DNA from: Streptomyces sp. NBC_00273
Lineage (GTDB): Bacteria > Actinomycetota > Actinomycetes > Streptomycetales > Streptomycetaceae
Reading direction: 5' to 3'
DNA length: 64,000 nt
Assembly (NCBI RefSeq): GCF_036178145.1
Contig: NZ_CP108067.1
Coordinates: 1,302,001-1,366,000, forward strand
Below are positions 26,029 to 34,587 of the stretch, piece by piece. The notes beneath the pieces were generated by a model. That model had not been told where the DNA came from. It did no database searches and saw nothing but the letters and a program-made list of their open reading frames with translations. Every line of letters starts with the position of its first letter. The first letter of the stretch is position 1. The position numbers and the translations under genes are program-made.

Positions 26029-26379
26029 CTACATGGGCCGGCCGTAGTACCGGCCGAACCGCTCCAGGTAGTTGGACTCGCCGGCCTGTTTGCCCTCGTC
26101 GTACTCCGGGGCGTCCTTGATCTGGTCCTTCGTCCGGTTGACGTAGACCGTCTCCCCGATCATGTCGATGCGCTCGATGGTCCCGGCCGGCAGCAGCACA
26201 TGCTTGCCGAAGATCCACACCCCGGTGTCCACAACCAGGTAGGAGGCGCCGACGTCTTCGGAATGCTTGTCGATCTTGCCGATGCTGCCGTCGGTGGCCT
26301 CGACCTTGTAGCCGACGATGTCAGTGCCCCGCAGGTATCCCGCGTTGGGGTGGTACCCCCAGATGTCGAACCCGCTCAC
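26029..26379 (-). CDS. PRC-barrel domain protein
   Basis: The 116-residue protein has a PRC-barrel (about 18-85: GTDIVGYKVEATDGSIGKID, YLVVDTGVWIFGKHVLLPAG, VYVNRTKDQIKDAPEY). The GTG at 26379 has GAAAGG upstream. PRC-barrel proteins bind RNA-processing or membrane partners in other bacteria; stand-alone streptomycete members are often stress-induced, with unknown role. Confidence 0.9.
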   Translation of the reverse strand: MSGFDIWGYHPNAGYLRGTDIVGYKVEATDGSIGKIDKHSEDVGASYLVVDTGVWIFGKHVLLPAGTIERIDMIGETVYVNRTKDQIKDAPEYDEGKQAGESNYLERFGRYYGRPM

Positions 26380-26637
26380 AGCGACGCCTTTCGGTTGTCA
26401 ATGACTACGGACAACCTGACCGGATCGCACCGAACACAAAACCCAAGCGCGGGAAAGCCACTCCGCTGCCTGCCGCTCGCGGGCTCCCGAACGCGACGAC
26501 GGCCCTACCGCCGGGCGCGGCAGCAGGGCATCCGCCTGACGGGCCCGCCTGCGGTGTGCCCGCGGCACCGCATAGGGTCCTGATAGGCCAGGGGGGACCG
26601 GGCCTTCCTCGCGCTGTATCCAGGGAAGGGGCATCTG

Positions 26638-27768
26638 ATGGGGTGGGACAGAGGTATTGCCGTCGCTGCGGCGGTGGTGCTCGTCGCGGCTGGAGCGGCC
26701 GGGTGTACGGGCACCTCGGCCGGGAAGACGGCGGGCACAACACCGGCCGCCGAGGCGACGAGACCCTCCGCCCCGCCGGCGCCCCCACTGGTGATCGCAC
26801 AGGCCGAGGCCGAGAAGGTCTTCAGCCGGTTCGAGTGGGAGCGCCGCACCCCGGCGGGGTGGAAGCCAGCAGACGGGATGGCCAACGTGGCAACCGGCCC
26901 GCTGCTGGCGGAGTGGAAGGCGAACGCCGCCATACGTGCGCTGCGGAACTGGCCGGGCACCAGCACGACCAGCCTGGTGAAGCCCTCGTTCGTGATTCCC
27001 GCGGAACGGGACCAGCCGTCGCACCCGAGGTTCTTCGTCGCGCTCAGCAAGGCGAACGGGTGGGAGGACGGGCCGGCCACGGCAGTGCACTACTTCGTGC
27101 AGGAGGCGCCCGGCGGGGAGTGGAAGGCGGCCGTGGAGACGTGGATGGCCACGGCGGCGCCGGCGTCGCCGGAGTCCGAGAGCGTCGCGAGGTTCGCCGC
27201 GACGACGGTGCAGCTGCGCAAGACGCCGGTGGCCGCGGCCGGCCGCGACGCGGCGGGGGCGGCCGTGTTGTCGCCGACCGCCGATGCGGACCGGACGGTG
27301 TGCGGTCGATTTGCCGACTACACGAGTTTCACCACCCCCGACAAGCCGGAGAACGAGCACTTCGCGCCCGGTCCCCTGACCGACGAGATGATCGGGAAAC
27401 TGGCCGAGATGCCGAAGGCCCCAGAGCTCAACGGCCTGGCCAGGTACTCCTTCGAGCACGAGGTGACCGGTCCCCGGCTGCCCGTGCTGAAGCTGGACAA
27501 CGGTGCCTCACTGGTCGCCTGCCCCCTGCTGCGCACGGAGGAGGTACGGGGCAAGAGCGCGACGGTCTCGTTCACCTTCGACGAAGACTCCGAGCGGGGC
27601 GCGTTGCTGAACACCAAGGGTAAGAAGTGGCGGAGCTCGGACGCGAAACTGAGCCTGACGGCACTGATCGAAGTCCCACCCGCGGGCGATTCGGGCCCGG
27701 CCCAGATGGCGGCCTGCAACTGCCTCGAACCGCAGCTGCTGGAGATCTCCGGGAAGCGCGCCGACTGA
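26638..27768 (+). CDS. Secreted lipoprotein (DUF8094-like)
   Basis: The 376-residue protein has a lipoprotein signal peptide with lipobox AAGC (Cys23), a Thr/Ala/Pro linker to about residue 45, and a globular part with two halves (about 50-185 and 215-376). ATG 26638 follows GGGAAGGGG. The fold resembles Streptomyces lipoproteins grouped as DUF8094, though I cannot verify this here. Probably membrane-attached outside the cell; no function known. Confidence 0.8.
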   Translation: MGWDRGIAVAAAVVLVAAGAAGCTGTSAGKTAGTTPAAEATRPSAPPAPPLVIAQAEAEKVFSRFEWERRTPAGWKPADGMANVATGPLLAEWKANAAIRALRNWPGTSTTSLVKPSFVIPAERDQPSHPRFFVALSKANGWEDGPATAVHYFVQEAPGGEWKAAVETWMATAAPASPESESVARFAATTVQLRKTPVAAAGRDAAGAAVLSPTADADRTVCGRFADYTSFTTPDKPENEHFAPGPLTDEMIGKLAEMPKAPELNGLARYSFEHEVTGPRLPVLKLDNGASLVACPLLRTEEVRGKSATVSFTFDEDSERGALLNTKGKKWRSSDAKLSLTALIEVPPAGDSGPAQMAACNCLEPQLLEISGKRAD

Positions 27769-27919
27769 ACACCGCTCTACAGAGGCCCCCCAACCCTCAC
27801 ATCGTCTCGGAATTCGTCCCCTCCCCGGACACCCGCGACCCCGGGCCGGCCCGATCCCCTTACAGCGGCCCGGTGAAAGCGTCCAGCGGCGATAGCACCT
27901 GACCAAACAGCATCCGTAC

Positions 27920-28268
27920 CCGAATCCACCCTGGAGTCGATGACTTCGGGCATACGGCTGTCCCGTACTCCCGCACCGGCCGCGACCATGCGTAGAGGGG
28001 CGGTGAGGGTTTGGCGGGGGTGTCCTGCGACGCCTCCCATGACCACGCCGACGGTCCGGGCCGATTCTCGCCACTGGGCGAGAGAGCGCCCGAAATACGT
28101 CGTGGTTCCCTGGCCGGATATCAGTCCGAGCATCAGGGGTAGTGTGGTCGTCTTCCCCGCGCCGTTGGCTCCGAGGAATCCGGTTACCACCCCTGCTGGC
28201 ACGTTCAGGTGGACGTCGTCGACGATCCGCTTGCCTCTGTGCTGCCGCGTCAGGCCCTCCGCCCGCAC
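27920..28268 (-). pseudogene. ABC transporter ATP-binding subunit, 3' truncated
   Basis: From a GTG at 28268 the frame gives VVTGFLGANGAGKTTTLPLM with an intact Walker A, and a segment like the Q-loop side of drug or antibiotic-type exporters up to about residue 115. After that similarity ends; the signature (LSGGQ), Walker B and switch His are missing. It is a dead exporter subunit cut at its 3' end. Confidence 0.7.
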
Positions 28269-28314
28269 GGCGTCGGGTCGGCCGGCGTCTGTTGCCGTGG
28301 AATTGTGCTGCGCC

Positions 28315-29421
28315 CTAAGGGCCGGGTCGGCGGTGGGTCGATCGGGTGGCGCTGCGTCGTCGGAGGAGGTACGCGCCGACGGCCAGTGCCACGACGCTGG
28401 CAGCCGCGATGGCGATCACACCGGTCGCGCCGGCGCTCGGGAGCGAGGACCCGTTGGCGTTCGACTTCTTCCCGGTCGCTCCGGGAGTTGCGTCGCCGGC
28501 GGACGTCGACGTAGCGCCTGTGGACGCGGCACCGGCTTGTGCGGAGGCGGAGGGTGAGCTGGTGGACGTGGGACTGGGCGACGGGGTCGGGGAACCCGAG
28601 GGGGCAGGGGTGGCGGGGGTGGTGGGGCCCGGGTTCGGCTGGGTGCCGGGGGTGGTGCTGGTGATGGCGATGTCATCGATGAAGAGGACCGCCTCGGCTG
28701 CTCCGGCCCGCTTCTCCGGCCCCTTCTCCGGACGCCAGCTGGGCCGGTAGGCACCGATCCGGAAGTGCGGCGGATCGCCGCGGTGGTAGTTGTTGGCACC
28801 CTGGTGCGAACCGACGGTGACGCCGTCCCGCGTGACGTGGATCGAGCCGGGCCTGCCCGCGGTGGACCACGTGATGTCGAAGACCCACCGGTTCCAATGG
28901 CCCGGACGCGCAGCACCGAGCGGGAGGACGGATTCCTGTATCTCACCGTTGCTCATCCAGTGGACCTTCAGCTGCCAGTTGCCGCCGTGGACCGACAGCG
29001 CGACGACGGGCTTGATGCCCCCGCCGTCGTCCTGCGTGCTGAACCACTGGGCGACGATGGTGTCGAGGTCCCGCTCCTGCCAGTCACCGGGCAGGTAGTT
29101 GGCAAAGACGAAACGATGACTGCCCGCGTCGAGCCCCTTGATGACCAGCTCGGACTTGAACGAACGCCCGTCGTTGGGGATGTTCACGCGCGCCGCCTGC
29201 CCCGACTTCCCTCCGGGTGCGGGCCCCACCAGAACGCGGCCGAAGCCGTTGAGCGCCATAAACGGCAGTTTCTGGGACGGGGACTCGAAGTCGTACGAGA
29301 CCGAATCGGCTGCGGCGGCCGGCGAAGCAGCGCCCAGAGCGACGACCATCAGGGCGGCGGTGCACGCTGTGAGGAGAGGGGCTGGGCGGCGGGTGGAGGA
29401 CGGCAGCACTGCGATGGGCAT
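28315..29421 (-). CDS. Secreted polysaccharide-lyase-like (heparin lyase I family) protein with cell-wall sorting-like tail
   Basis: The 368-residue protein has a signal peptide (1-38), a jelly-roll lyase-like domain (about 40-250: DFESPSQKLPFMALNGFGR, FKSELVIKG, NYLPGDWQ, WNRWVFDITWS, NNYHRGDPPHFRIGAYRP), and a Pro/Ser/Thr linker (255-325). The C-terminus is LPSAG, then a membrane segment and RRR. LPSAG resembles but is not the canonical LPxTG/LAxTG sortase signal. Probably a surface-displayed glycan-binding or cleaving protein. A broken paralogue lies at 45614-46335. Confidence 0.85.
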   Translation of the reverse strand: MPIAVLPSSTRRPAPLLTACTAALMVVALGAASPAAAADSVSYDFESPSQKLPFMALNGFGRVLVGPAPGGKSGQAARVNIPNDGRSFKSELVIKGLDAGSHRFVFANYLPGDWQERDLDTIVAQWFSTQDDGGGIKPVVALSVHGGNWQLKVHWMSNGEIQESVLPLGAARPGHWNRWVFDITWSTAGRPGSIHVTRDGVTVGSHQGANNYHRGDPPHFRIGAYRPSWRPEKGPEKRAGAAEAVLFIDDIAITSTTPGTQPNPGPTTPATPAPSGSPTPSPSPTSTSSPSASAQAGAASTGATSTSAGDATPGATGKKSNANGSSLPSAGATGVIAIAAASVVALAVGAYLLRRRSATRSTHRRPGP

Positions 29422-29713
29422 GGGCGTTTCCTCGTACGAAGCGCAGACTTCAGCTGGCGGTGGATGGGAGAGCGGACGGCGAAGTGGGGGCGCGCCGCTC
29501 GGCCGTGCGAGCCGGGGCGGAACGTTTCGGTGGCGAGGTTAAGACAGCAGACGAACACCGGCCGTCGCAGGCAGCGTTCTGGCCGGCGCCGGGGCCGATG
29601 GACGCTGTGCCATGTACTGCTCGAACCACTGGGCCGGCAGACCATGCAGCGTTTGAGCACATCACGCTCCATGGCCGGCTAGGACCGGCAGTGGCCGGTG
29701 AGAAGGGGAGGGG

Positions 29714-29743
29714 CCCCGGCCGGCGGGGGGATACCGGCCGGGG
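29714..29743. terminator. Hairpin in the 30-kb gap
   Basis: Ten-base perfect arms at 29714-29723 and 29734-29743. The surrounding stretch 29422-30200 holds no convincing gene; the hairpin may have ended the broken binding-protein gene upstream. Confidence 0.45.
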
Positions 29744-30204
29744 CTGTTCGAGGGCGGGCGGCCAGGCCGCCCGGTCGAAGGGACCGACGGCGATGGCTGT
29801 CGACGGCCTGGTGGGTGCGTGGTGCTGACGATCTGTGAAAGGCCCGGCGGGCCGGGCGGCCTCTGGACGGCTCGCCCCGCCCGCTTTGTTCGAGCGGCAT
29901 GGGCTGTCGTGACGCCGGCTCACGGTGGTGGCACTTCAGGCCCCTGGTGCGGGCGTGTGTGCGGTGGGTCAGGCCGGGTCGGGGAGGTCGAGGTGGGCGC
30001 CGCGGCGGTGGCGCCGCACGGTGGGGGTCTGGGCGCGTAGGGCTGCAGCGGTGACGGCCTCGGTGCGGGTCGGGCGCCCGCGGGATGAACTGTCGGTTCC
30101 ATGGCGGCCGTCGGGTGTGCGAGTGGGTAGGGTGACCGTCCAACAGGGTGGCGCGTCCGGGCTCGTCCGGTGGTCGAGGTTCCACCACACGAGGGAGAAC
30201 CGCA

Positions 30205-30445
30205 TGTGGATCTTCATCTTGAACTCCTCGGCGGCACGCTTGCCGACCTCACCGCCCATCTGGGCGCCGGAGAAGCCGATCCTCGGGACCAGGTTCTCCT
30301 TGGCGCAGGCCGACGGGGCGAGGACGACGACGATCAGGCCGTTGGTCTTCTGTGCGATCGCGGACTGGACCTCGCTGACGGTCTTGTTCGCGTCATTGCC
30401 CAGGTTCACCACCTTCAGGCCTACGCCGAGCTCGGCTGCCTGGGC
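30205..30445 (-). pseudogene. Sugar ABC substrate-binding protein, internal fragment with deletion
   Basis: The leftward frame reads AQAAELGVGLKVVNLGNDAN, SEVQSAIAQKTNGLIVV, then RIGFSGAQMGGEVGKRAAEE. This matches the periplasmic-binding-protein fold of ribose/arabinose-type importers (VQSAIAQxxDGIVV, then IGFDGxxMGxxVGKRA), but about 30 residues between the two parts are missing, as are both ends. A copy of the GntR operator-like site lies about 210 bp upstream, so this was probably the transporter of the sugar-acid regulon. Confidence 0.6.
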
Positions 30446-30653
30446 CTTCCGCCGGCCGCCTCGCCGACGAGGTACCGGCCATCGGTCATGGCCGGGGCAG
30501 CCGCGGTTCTGGGAGTCTGCCGAGGACGCATGGTCGGTGTTCCTTAACAGCTGGAGGCGCCGGTGGGTACAGAAGCTGGTGGGGCTGGCGCCGTGTGACG
30601 AGGGGCCGGTCCGTGTGGCGGGCGGGGCTCGGTGGCTCAAATCGATGCTCAGG

Positions 30654-30674
30654 CTTAGCAGCTATGCTGTCAAG
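30654..30674 (-). promoter_or_regulatory. GntR operator-like site O1, with TTGACA -35 on the minus strand
   Basis: The 21-bp sequence is the exact reverse complement of the site at 34386-34406 and contains TTGACA. It sits upstream of the broken substrate-binding-protein gene, so it is a leftover regulon promoter. Confidence 0.6.
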
Positions 30675-30967
30675 TGCCTTGGCCGGATGGCTCGCGCTGG
30701 GAGCTGGGGGAAGTGCCTCGGCCGCAGGCTGATTCCGAGGCCCTCATGCACGAGCAGGGTTCGTCCGCGGATTCTGGACCGGGGCCTTGGCGGGACGATC
30801 CCGTGGGAGTCGATGGCGGTGGGCGCCCGTTCGACCGCGTGGGCAGCACGGTGAGCGGCCGCGCGCCTTCGGCTCGGTGGATGTTACTTGACCTGCTGCC
30901 TCCGCAACCCCGGTGCGGAGGACTCCAGGAACCACCGACCGGGCAGCTCGAAGGCCCCGCGCGCTTA

Positions 30968-31011
30968 CGCCCGCACGCCCCCGATCCAACCGGAGGGTGG
31001 GCGTGCGGGCG
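30968..31011 (-). terminator. Terminator of the leftward sugar-acid operon
   Basis: Thirteen-base perfect arms at 30968-30980 and 30999-31011, 45 bp beyond the end of the SMP-30 relic. Confidence 0.65.
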
Positions 31012-31055
31012 CGCCCGTTCGCGCTGGGAACTCGGAACCCGGCGGTGCCCTGCGG

Positions 31056-31482
31056 TTATCGCGGCAGGTACGCGATGGCGGGGTCCAGGGGGCAGCGGTG
31101 GATGACGCGAGTGGCACTGTCGGCGAGGTAGAGGGTGCGGCCGTCGGGAGTCAAGGCGGGGCCGTTGACGATGGTGAGGCCCTCCAGGACGGGGTGGACG
31201 GTGCCGTCGTGGTCGGTGCGGTAGAGGTTGCCGGCGCCCGGGGTGGTGCCGTCGTAGGGCATGCTGCCGGCCCAGGACCGGCCGTGAGGGTCGCAGGCGT
31301 CGTCGTTCATGCGGGTGGGGACACGCGCGTGGCCTTCGGGGCGTGCGAGCCAGTCGGTGGTGCCGTCGGGTGCGAGGAGGGCGATGCCGGTGCGGCGGCG
31401 GCGATCCAGTGTCCGGGCCCGCCGCCGCCGGGGGCGACAGCGGCAGGGCCCGGACGGTGATGCGGGGGCTGAGGTCGTGCAT
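31056..31482 (-). pseudogene. SMP-30/gluconolactonase-family lactonase, frameshifted and truncated
   Basis: ATG 31482, 15 bp after the kinase stop, opens MHDLSPRITVRALPLSPPAA; the homologous frame then shifts to GIALLAPDGTTDWLARPEG, RMNDDACDPHGRSWAGSM, NGPALTPDGRTLYLADSA and stops at 31056. Family members are about 290 residues with four metal ligands; the Asn-Asp segment (RMNDDACDPHGR) and the NGPALTPDGRTLYLADS ligand loop remain, but the last quarter is gone. Sugar lactonases hydrolyse aldonolactones between dehydrogenase and dehydratase steps, so its loss would leave that step to spontaneous hydrolysis or another enzyme. Confidence 0.7.
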
Positions 31483-31496
31483 CGGGGTCCTCGGGG

Positions 31497-32471
31497 TCAG
31501 CGCAGGGTGGTGCCGGCGGGGGTGTCGAGGAGGGCGAGGTCGGTGCGGGTGGGCAGGCCTTCCCAGTCGCCGCGGGTGGCGACGGCGAACGCGGCGGTGG
31601 CGGTCGCGCGGTGGAGGCGCTGCTCGGTGGTGAGATTGTCGAGGACCCCGGAGAGGTAGCCGGCGACGAAGGCGTCGCCGGCGCCGATGACGTCCACGAC
31701 GGGCACGCGGCGGGCCGGGGTGTGGTGGGTGCCGTCGGCGGTGGTGAGGGTGGCGCCGTCGCCGCCGCGGGTGATGACCACTTCCCGCGTGCCCTGGGCG
31801 AGGAGCCCGGCGATGGCATGGTCCTCGTCGTGGGCGGGGTCGTCGGTGACGAGGTGGAGTTCGTCGGCGGAGGCGATGAGGAGGTCGGCATGGCGGGCCA
31901 GAGGCAGCAGGACCTGCCGGGCCTGCTGGTGGGTCCACAGGCGGGCGCGGTGGTTGACGTCGAGGCAGACGGTGGTACCGAGGTGGCGGGCGTGCGCGGC
32001 GGCGGCGAGGGCGGTGCGGGCGGCGGTGGGGCTGAGCGCGGGGGTGATGCCGGTGAGGTGGAGTATGCGGGTGCCGGGGTGGAGGGCGGGCAGGACGTCG
32101 TCGGGGTGGAGGGCGGATCCGGCGGAGCGGTCGCGGTAGTAGTGGACGGCGGCGAGGTCGCCGATGGCGTCTTCGCGTACGAGCAGGCCGGTGGGCCGGC
32201 CCTGGGTGTCGGTGCGGGTGTGGGTGGTGTCGACGCCTTCGGCGCGCAGGGTGCGCAGGATCAAGGCGCCGAACGGGTCGGCGCCGACCCGGCCGATCCA
32301 GGCGGTGCGGTGGCCGAGGCGGGCGAGGCAGATGGCGACGTTGGACTCGGCCCCGGCGATCGAGAGTTCCATGGGCGGGGCGAGTCTGATCGGTCCGGTG
32401 GCCCGCAGCGCGGCCATCGCCTCGCCGACGGTGACGACCTCGGGGACAGGTGTGGCAGGGGACGTGGTCAT
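31497..32471 (-). CDS. PfkB-family 2-keto-3-deoxy-sugar-acid kinase (KdgK-like)
   Basis: The 324-residue protein has the PfkB signatures GAESNVAICLARLG (about 38-52) and DVIGAGDAFVAGYLSG, whose Asp is catalytic, near residue 262. RVGADPFG and RGGDGATL are typical of KDG kinases. Its ATG overlaps the stop of the aldolase gene (ATGA at 32468-32471), so the two are coupled. It would phosphorylate 2-keto-3-deoxygluconate or -galactonate for the aldolase encoded just upstream. Confidence 0.9.
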   Translation of the reverse strand: MTTSPATPVPEVVTVGEAMAALRATGPIRLAPPMELSIAGAESNVAICLARLGHRTAWIGRVGADPFGALILRTLRAEGVDTTHTRTDTQGRPTGLLVREDAIGDLAAVHYYRDRSAGSALHPDDVLPALHPGTRILHLTGITPALSPTAARTALAAAAHARHLGTTVCLDVNHRARLWTHQQARQVLLPLARHADLLIASADELHLVTDDPAHDEDHAIAGLLAQGTREVVITRGGDGATLTTADGTHHTPARRVPVVDVIGAGDAFVAGYLSGVLDNLTTEQRLHRATATAAFAVATRGDWEGLPTRTDLALLDTPAGTTLR

Positions 32472-33079
32472 CGGGCCACCGCCGGGGTGAGGGCGGCGCG
32501 CCAGTGGGCGACGCGGGCGCGCAGCGCGGCCTGGTCGCCGCCGTCGGCGGCGTCGCCGATCAGGGGCGTCCCGGCTCCGACGGCAACGGCTCCGGCAGTG
32601 AGGTAGGCGAGGGCGGCGGTGGCGTCGATCCCGCCGACGGGCACGAACGGCACGTCCGGGAACGGGGCGCGTAGCGCGGCCAGATAGGCGGGGCCACCGA
32701 ACATGGCGGGGAAGAGCTTGACGGCGAGGGCGCCGTGCCCGGTGGCCGCCATGACCTCACCGGGCGTCAGGGCGCCCATCAGCAGCGGCAGTTCGGGCAG
32801 GCGTGCAACCAGGCCGGGGGTGACGAGGAACGCGGCGCCCGCGTCGGCGGCCCGGACGGCACTGTCGGCGCTCAGGACGGTCCCGGCGCCGAGCAGCGCG
32901 TCGGGCCCGAGCTCACGGCGGGCCCGTTCGATCACCCACAACGCGTCCGCCGTGGTCAGGGACACCTCGACGGCCGTGATCCCCTCCTCGGCGAGAGTCA
33001 CCACGGTGCGTAGAGCGGCGTCGCGGTCGCTCCCGCGGACGATGGCGAGCGTGCGGTACGGCAGGTCGGTCAGTCTCAC
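32468..33079 (-). CDS. KDPG/KDPGal aldolase (Eda/DgoA family)
   Basis: The 203-residue protein has the Schiff-base Lys121 in LAVKLFPA, Glu38 in AVEVSL, GAGTVLS and the phosphate-binding PVGGIDA. It is a trimeric class I aldolase that splits 2-keto-3-deoxy-6-phosphogluconate or -galactonate to pyruvate and glyceraldehyde-3-phosphate. The GTG at 33079 has GGGAGA upstream; the longer frame contains the promoter and cannot be coding. It is the first gene of the leftward operon, driven by a promoter that overlaps operator O2. Confidence 0.93.
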   Translation of the reverse strand: MRLTDLPYRTLAIVRGSDRDAALRTVVTLAEEGITAVEVSLTTADALWVIERARRELGPDALLGAGTVLSADSAVRAADAGAAFLVTPGLVARLPELPLLMGALTPGEVMAATGHGALAVKLFPAMFGGPAYLAALRAPFPDVPFVPVGGIDATAALAYLTAGAVAVGAGTPLIGDAADGGDQAALRARVAHWRAALTPAVAR

Positions 33080-33172
33080 TGGTTCTCCCGGCTGGTGGGA
33101 CGGCCACTGGTTCCGGCGTCCGGGGGAGCCAGTCCCCGTGAATCGCGGCCGTGCGCTCCGTTGAACCCTGCA

Positions 33173-33203
33173 GTTATAGCTACCTAGCAGCCTAGTTGCC
33201 AAG
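33173..33203 (-). promoter_or_regulatory. Promoter of the aldolase-kinase operon with operator-like site O2
   Basis: On the minus strand, -35 TTGGCA (33202-33197) and -10 TATAAC (33178-33173) are 18 bp apart. The spacer holds the symmetric core CTAGGCTGCTAG. The 24-bp block 33180-33203 matches the block at 38206-38229 in 23 of 24 positions. GntR binding here would block RNA polymerase. Confidence 0.75.
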
Positions 33204-33413
33204 TGTTTCGGCGGTTCTTTGCCGAAACCCCTCGGGAGCCAGCCATCGTGACCGCTCGGACCGTGGGGCCGGCACCCCCGCCCACTCGGTCTGTGGCGAC
33301 CACGCCTCCACATCGCGCGAGGGCCCGCCTCATCAGGGGCCTCCGTGCGACGGCCGGGATATGGCCGGCTGTCACCTGAGTCCGGGAGCGGCCGAGACGG
33401 GGGAACGCCGGGG

Positions 33414-34109
33414 TCAGAGGCCGAGGTCGTGACCGGTTTCCTTGAGGTGATCGGTCATGGCCCGGGCCGCGCGCTCGGGGTCGCCTGCGGCAATGGCGTC
33501 CAGGATGTCCCGGTGTGCACCGATCGTGGAGTCCTGGCCCTCGCCCCGTCGTTCGCGGCCGCGGTAGCTCGCGCGGCGCGCGTCGAGCAGGGCGCCGTTC
33601 ATGGCGGCGAGTAGGTACGAGAAGACCTCGGACGCGGCAAGGTCGGAGACGGCGTTGTGGAAGGCGAGGTCGGCTGCGATGAAGGCCTCGGAGCTTGCTC
33701 CCGCGGCGATCATGTTGTCCAGTGCCTGTGCGGCCTCCGCGATGGAGCCGTGGCCGTCGGCGATCCGGGCCGCGGCGCGCCGGGCGAGTTCGCACTCGAT
33801 CACCCTGCGGGTGTCGAGCAGGTCCTGGAGGTCCATCGATTTCTGGCTGAGCCGAAATTCGAGGATCTGCGCCAAGACGGCCGGCGACGGAGTCGCCACC
33901 CGCGCCCGCTTGCCCTGACTGGAGACGAGGACGCCCCGGGCGGTCAGGGTGCGGATCGCCTCACGCACCGCGAGGCGGTTGACACCGTGCCGTTCGGAGA
34001 GCTCGCCCTCGGCAGGGATCTCGTCCCCCTCCCGGAGCCGGCGCTGCCTGATCTCCTCGATGATCTCCCGTGCCACGGTGTCGCTCAGCGTCGCGCGCTC
34101 GATCGTCAT
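33414..34109 (-). CDS. GntR-family (FadR subfamily) regulator of the sugar-acid locus
   Basis: The 231-residue protein has an N-terminal winged HTH (about 8-75: LSDTVAREIIEEI, EIPAEGELSERHGVNRLAVR, LTARGVLVSSQGKRARV) and an FCD effector domain (about 90-225) with its metal-binding Asp and His residues (DLAFHNAV, and HRDILDAI). ATG 34109 is chosen; the frame is open to 34412, but that part contains the promoter O3. It sits between the two enzyme operons. Four conserved sites nearby are the likely operators, with a sugar acid or keto-deoxy acid as inducer. Confidence 0.93.
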   Translation of the reverse strand: MTIERATLSDTVAREIIEEIRQRRLREGDEIPAEGELSERHGVNRLAVREAIRTLTARGVLVSSQGKRARVATPSPAVLAQILEFRLSQKSMDLQDLLDTRRVIECELARRAAARIADGHGSIAEAAQALDNMIAAGASSEAFIAADLAFHNAVSDLAASEVFSYLLAAMNGALLDARRASYRGRERRGEGQDSTIGAHRDILDAIAAGDPERAARAMTDHLKETGHDLGL

Positions 34110-34385
34110 GCCGCCCACCCCGCATGGGCAGCGCGCCCCTGGCGGCCGGCCCCCGGGGCGGAGGGCCCGGCGGATGCCGGTACTCGAAACAGGTGACTCA
34201 AGGGGAGACAGCCGGTGTTCACCGGCATCCTGCTTCCGCGACCGCTCCCGGGTACGGCCGCGAGAGGGCCGGACACACCGCTCCGGTCTCCGCCGCGCGG
34301 GGCCCGCGGCGTGCGGGTAGCTCTGAGGTGCACGTTCATGCGCCCCCTCCATTCCTCGACTGTCTGGCAGGTTCCCACATCGATG

Positions 34386-34415
34386 CTTGACAGCATAGCT
34401 GCTAAGTAACACTAT
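34386..34415 (+). promoter_or_regulatory. Promoter of the dehydratase operon with operator-like site O3
   Basis: TTGACA (34387-34392) is 17 bp from CACTAT (34410-34415). The 21-bp block 34386-34406 is the exact reverse complement of O1 and contains the half-sites CAGCAT and GCTGCTAAG. The 172-nt leader to the dehydratase ATG at 34588 has no other gene. Confidence 0.7.
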
Positions 34416-34587
34416 CGGGGCCTAATCCACCAGCGATGGGCCCGCAGCCGTTCCCGGCCCCGTCGACCTGCCCCAGGCCTTCATTCTGCCCGCAGGAAGT
34501 GGACCCGCATCGTGAAGGAAGGGTGGCTACCATGCCCCGGCAGCCCGCCGTTGTCCCTGCCCGCACAAACCCCACGGGCGGTGCGGT

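Noticed and set aside
30670..31938. 422-codon leftward frame across the SMP-30 relic and kinase gene
   Set aside because: His/Pro/Arg-rich out-of-frame translation; only the start of the SMP-30 relic (near 31482) is real in it.
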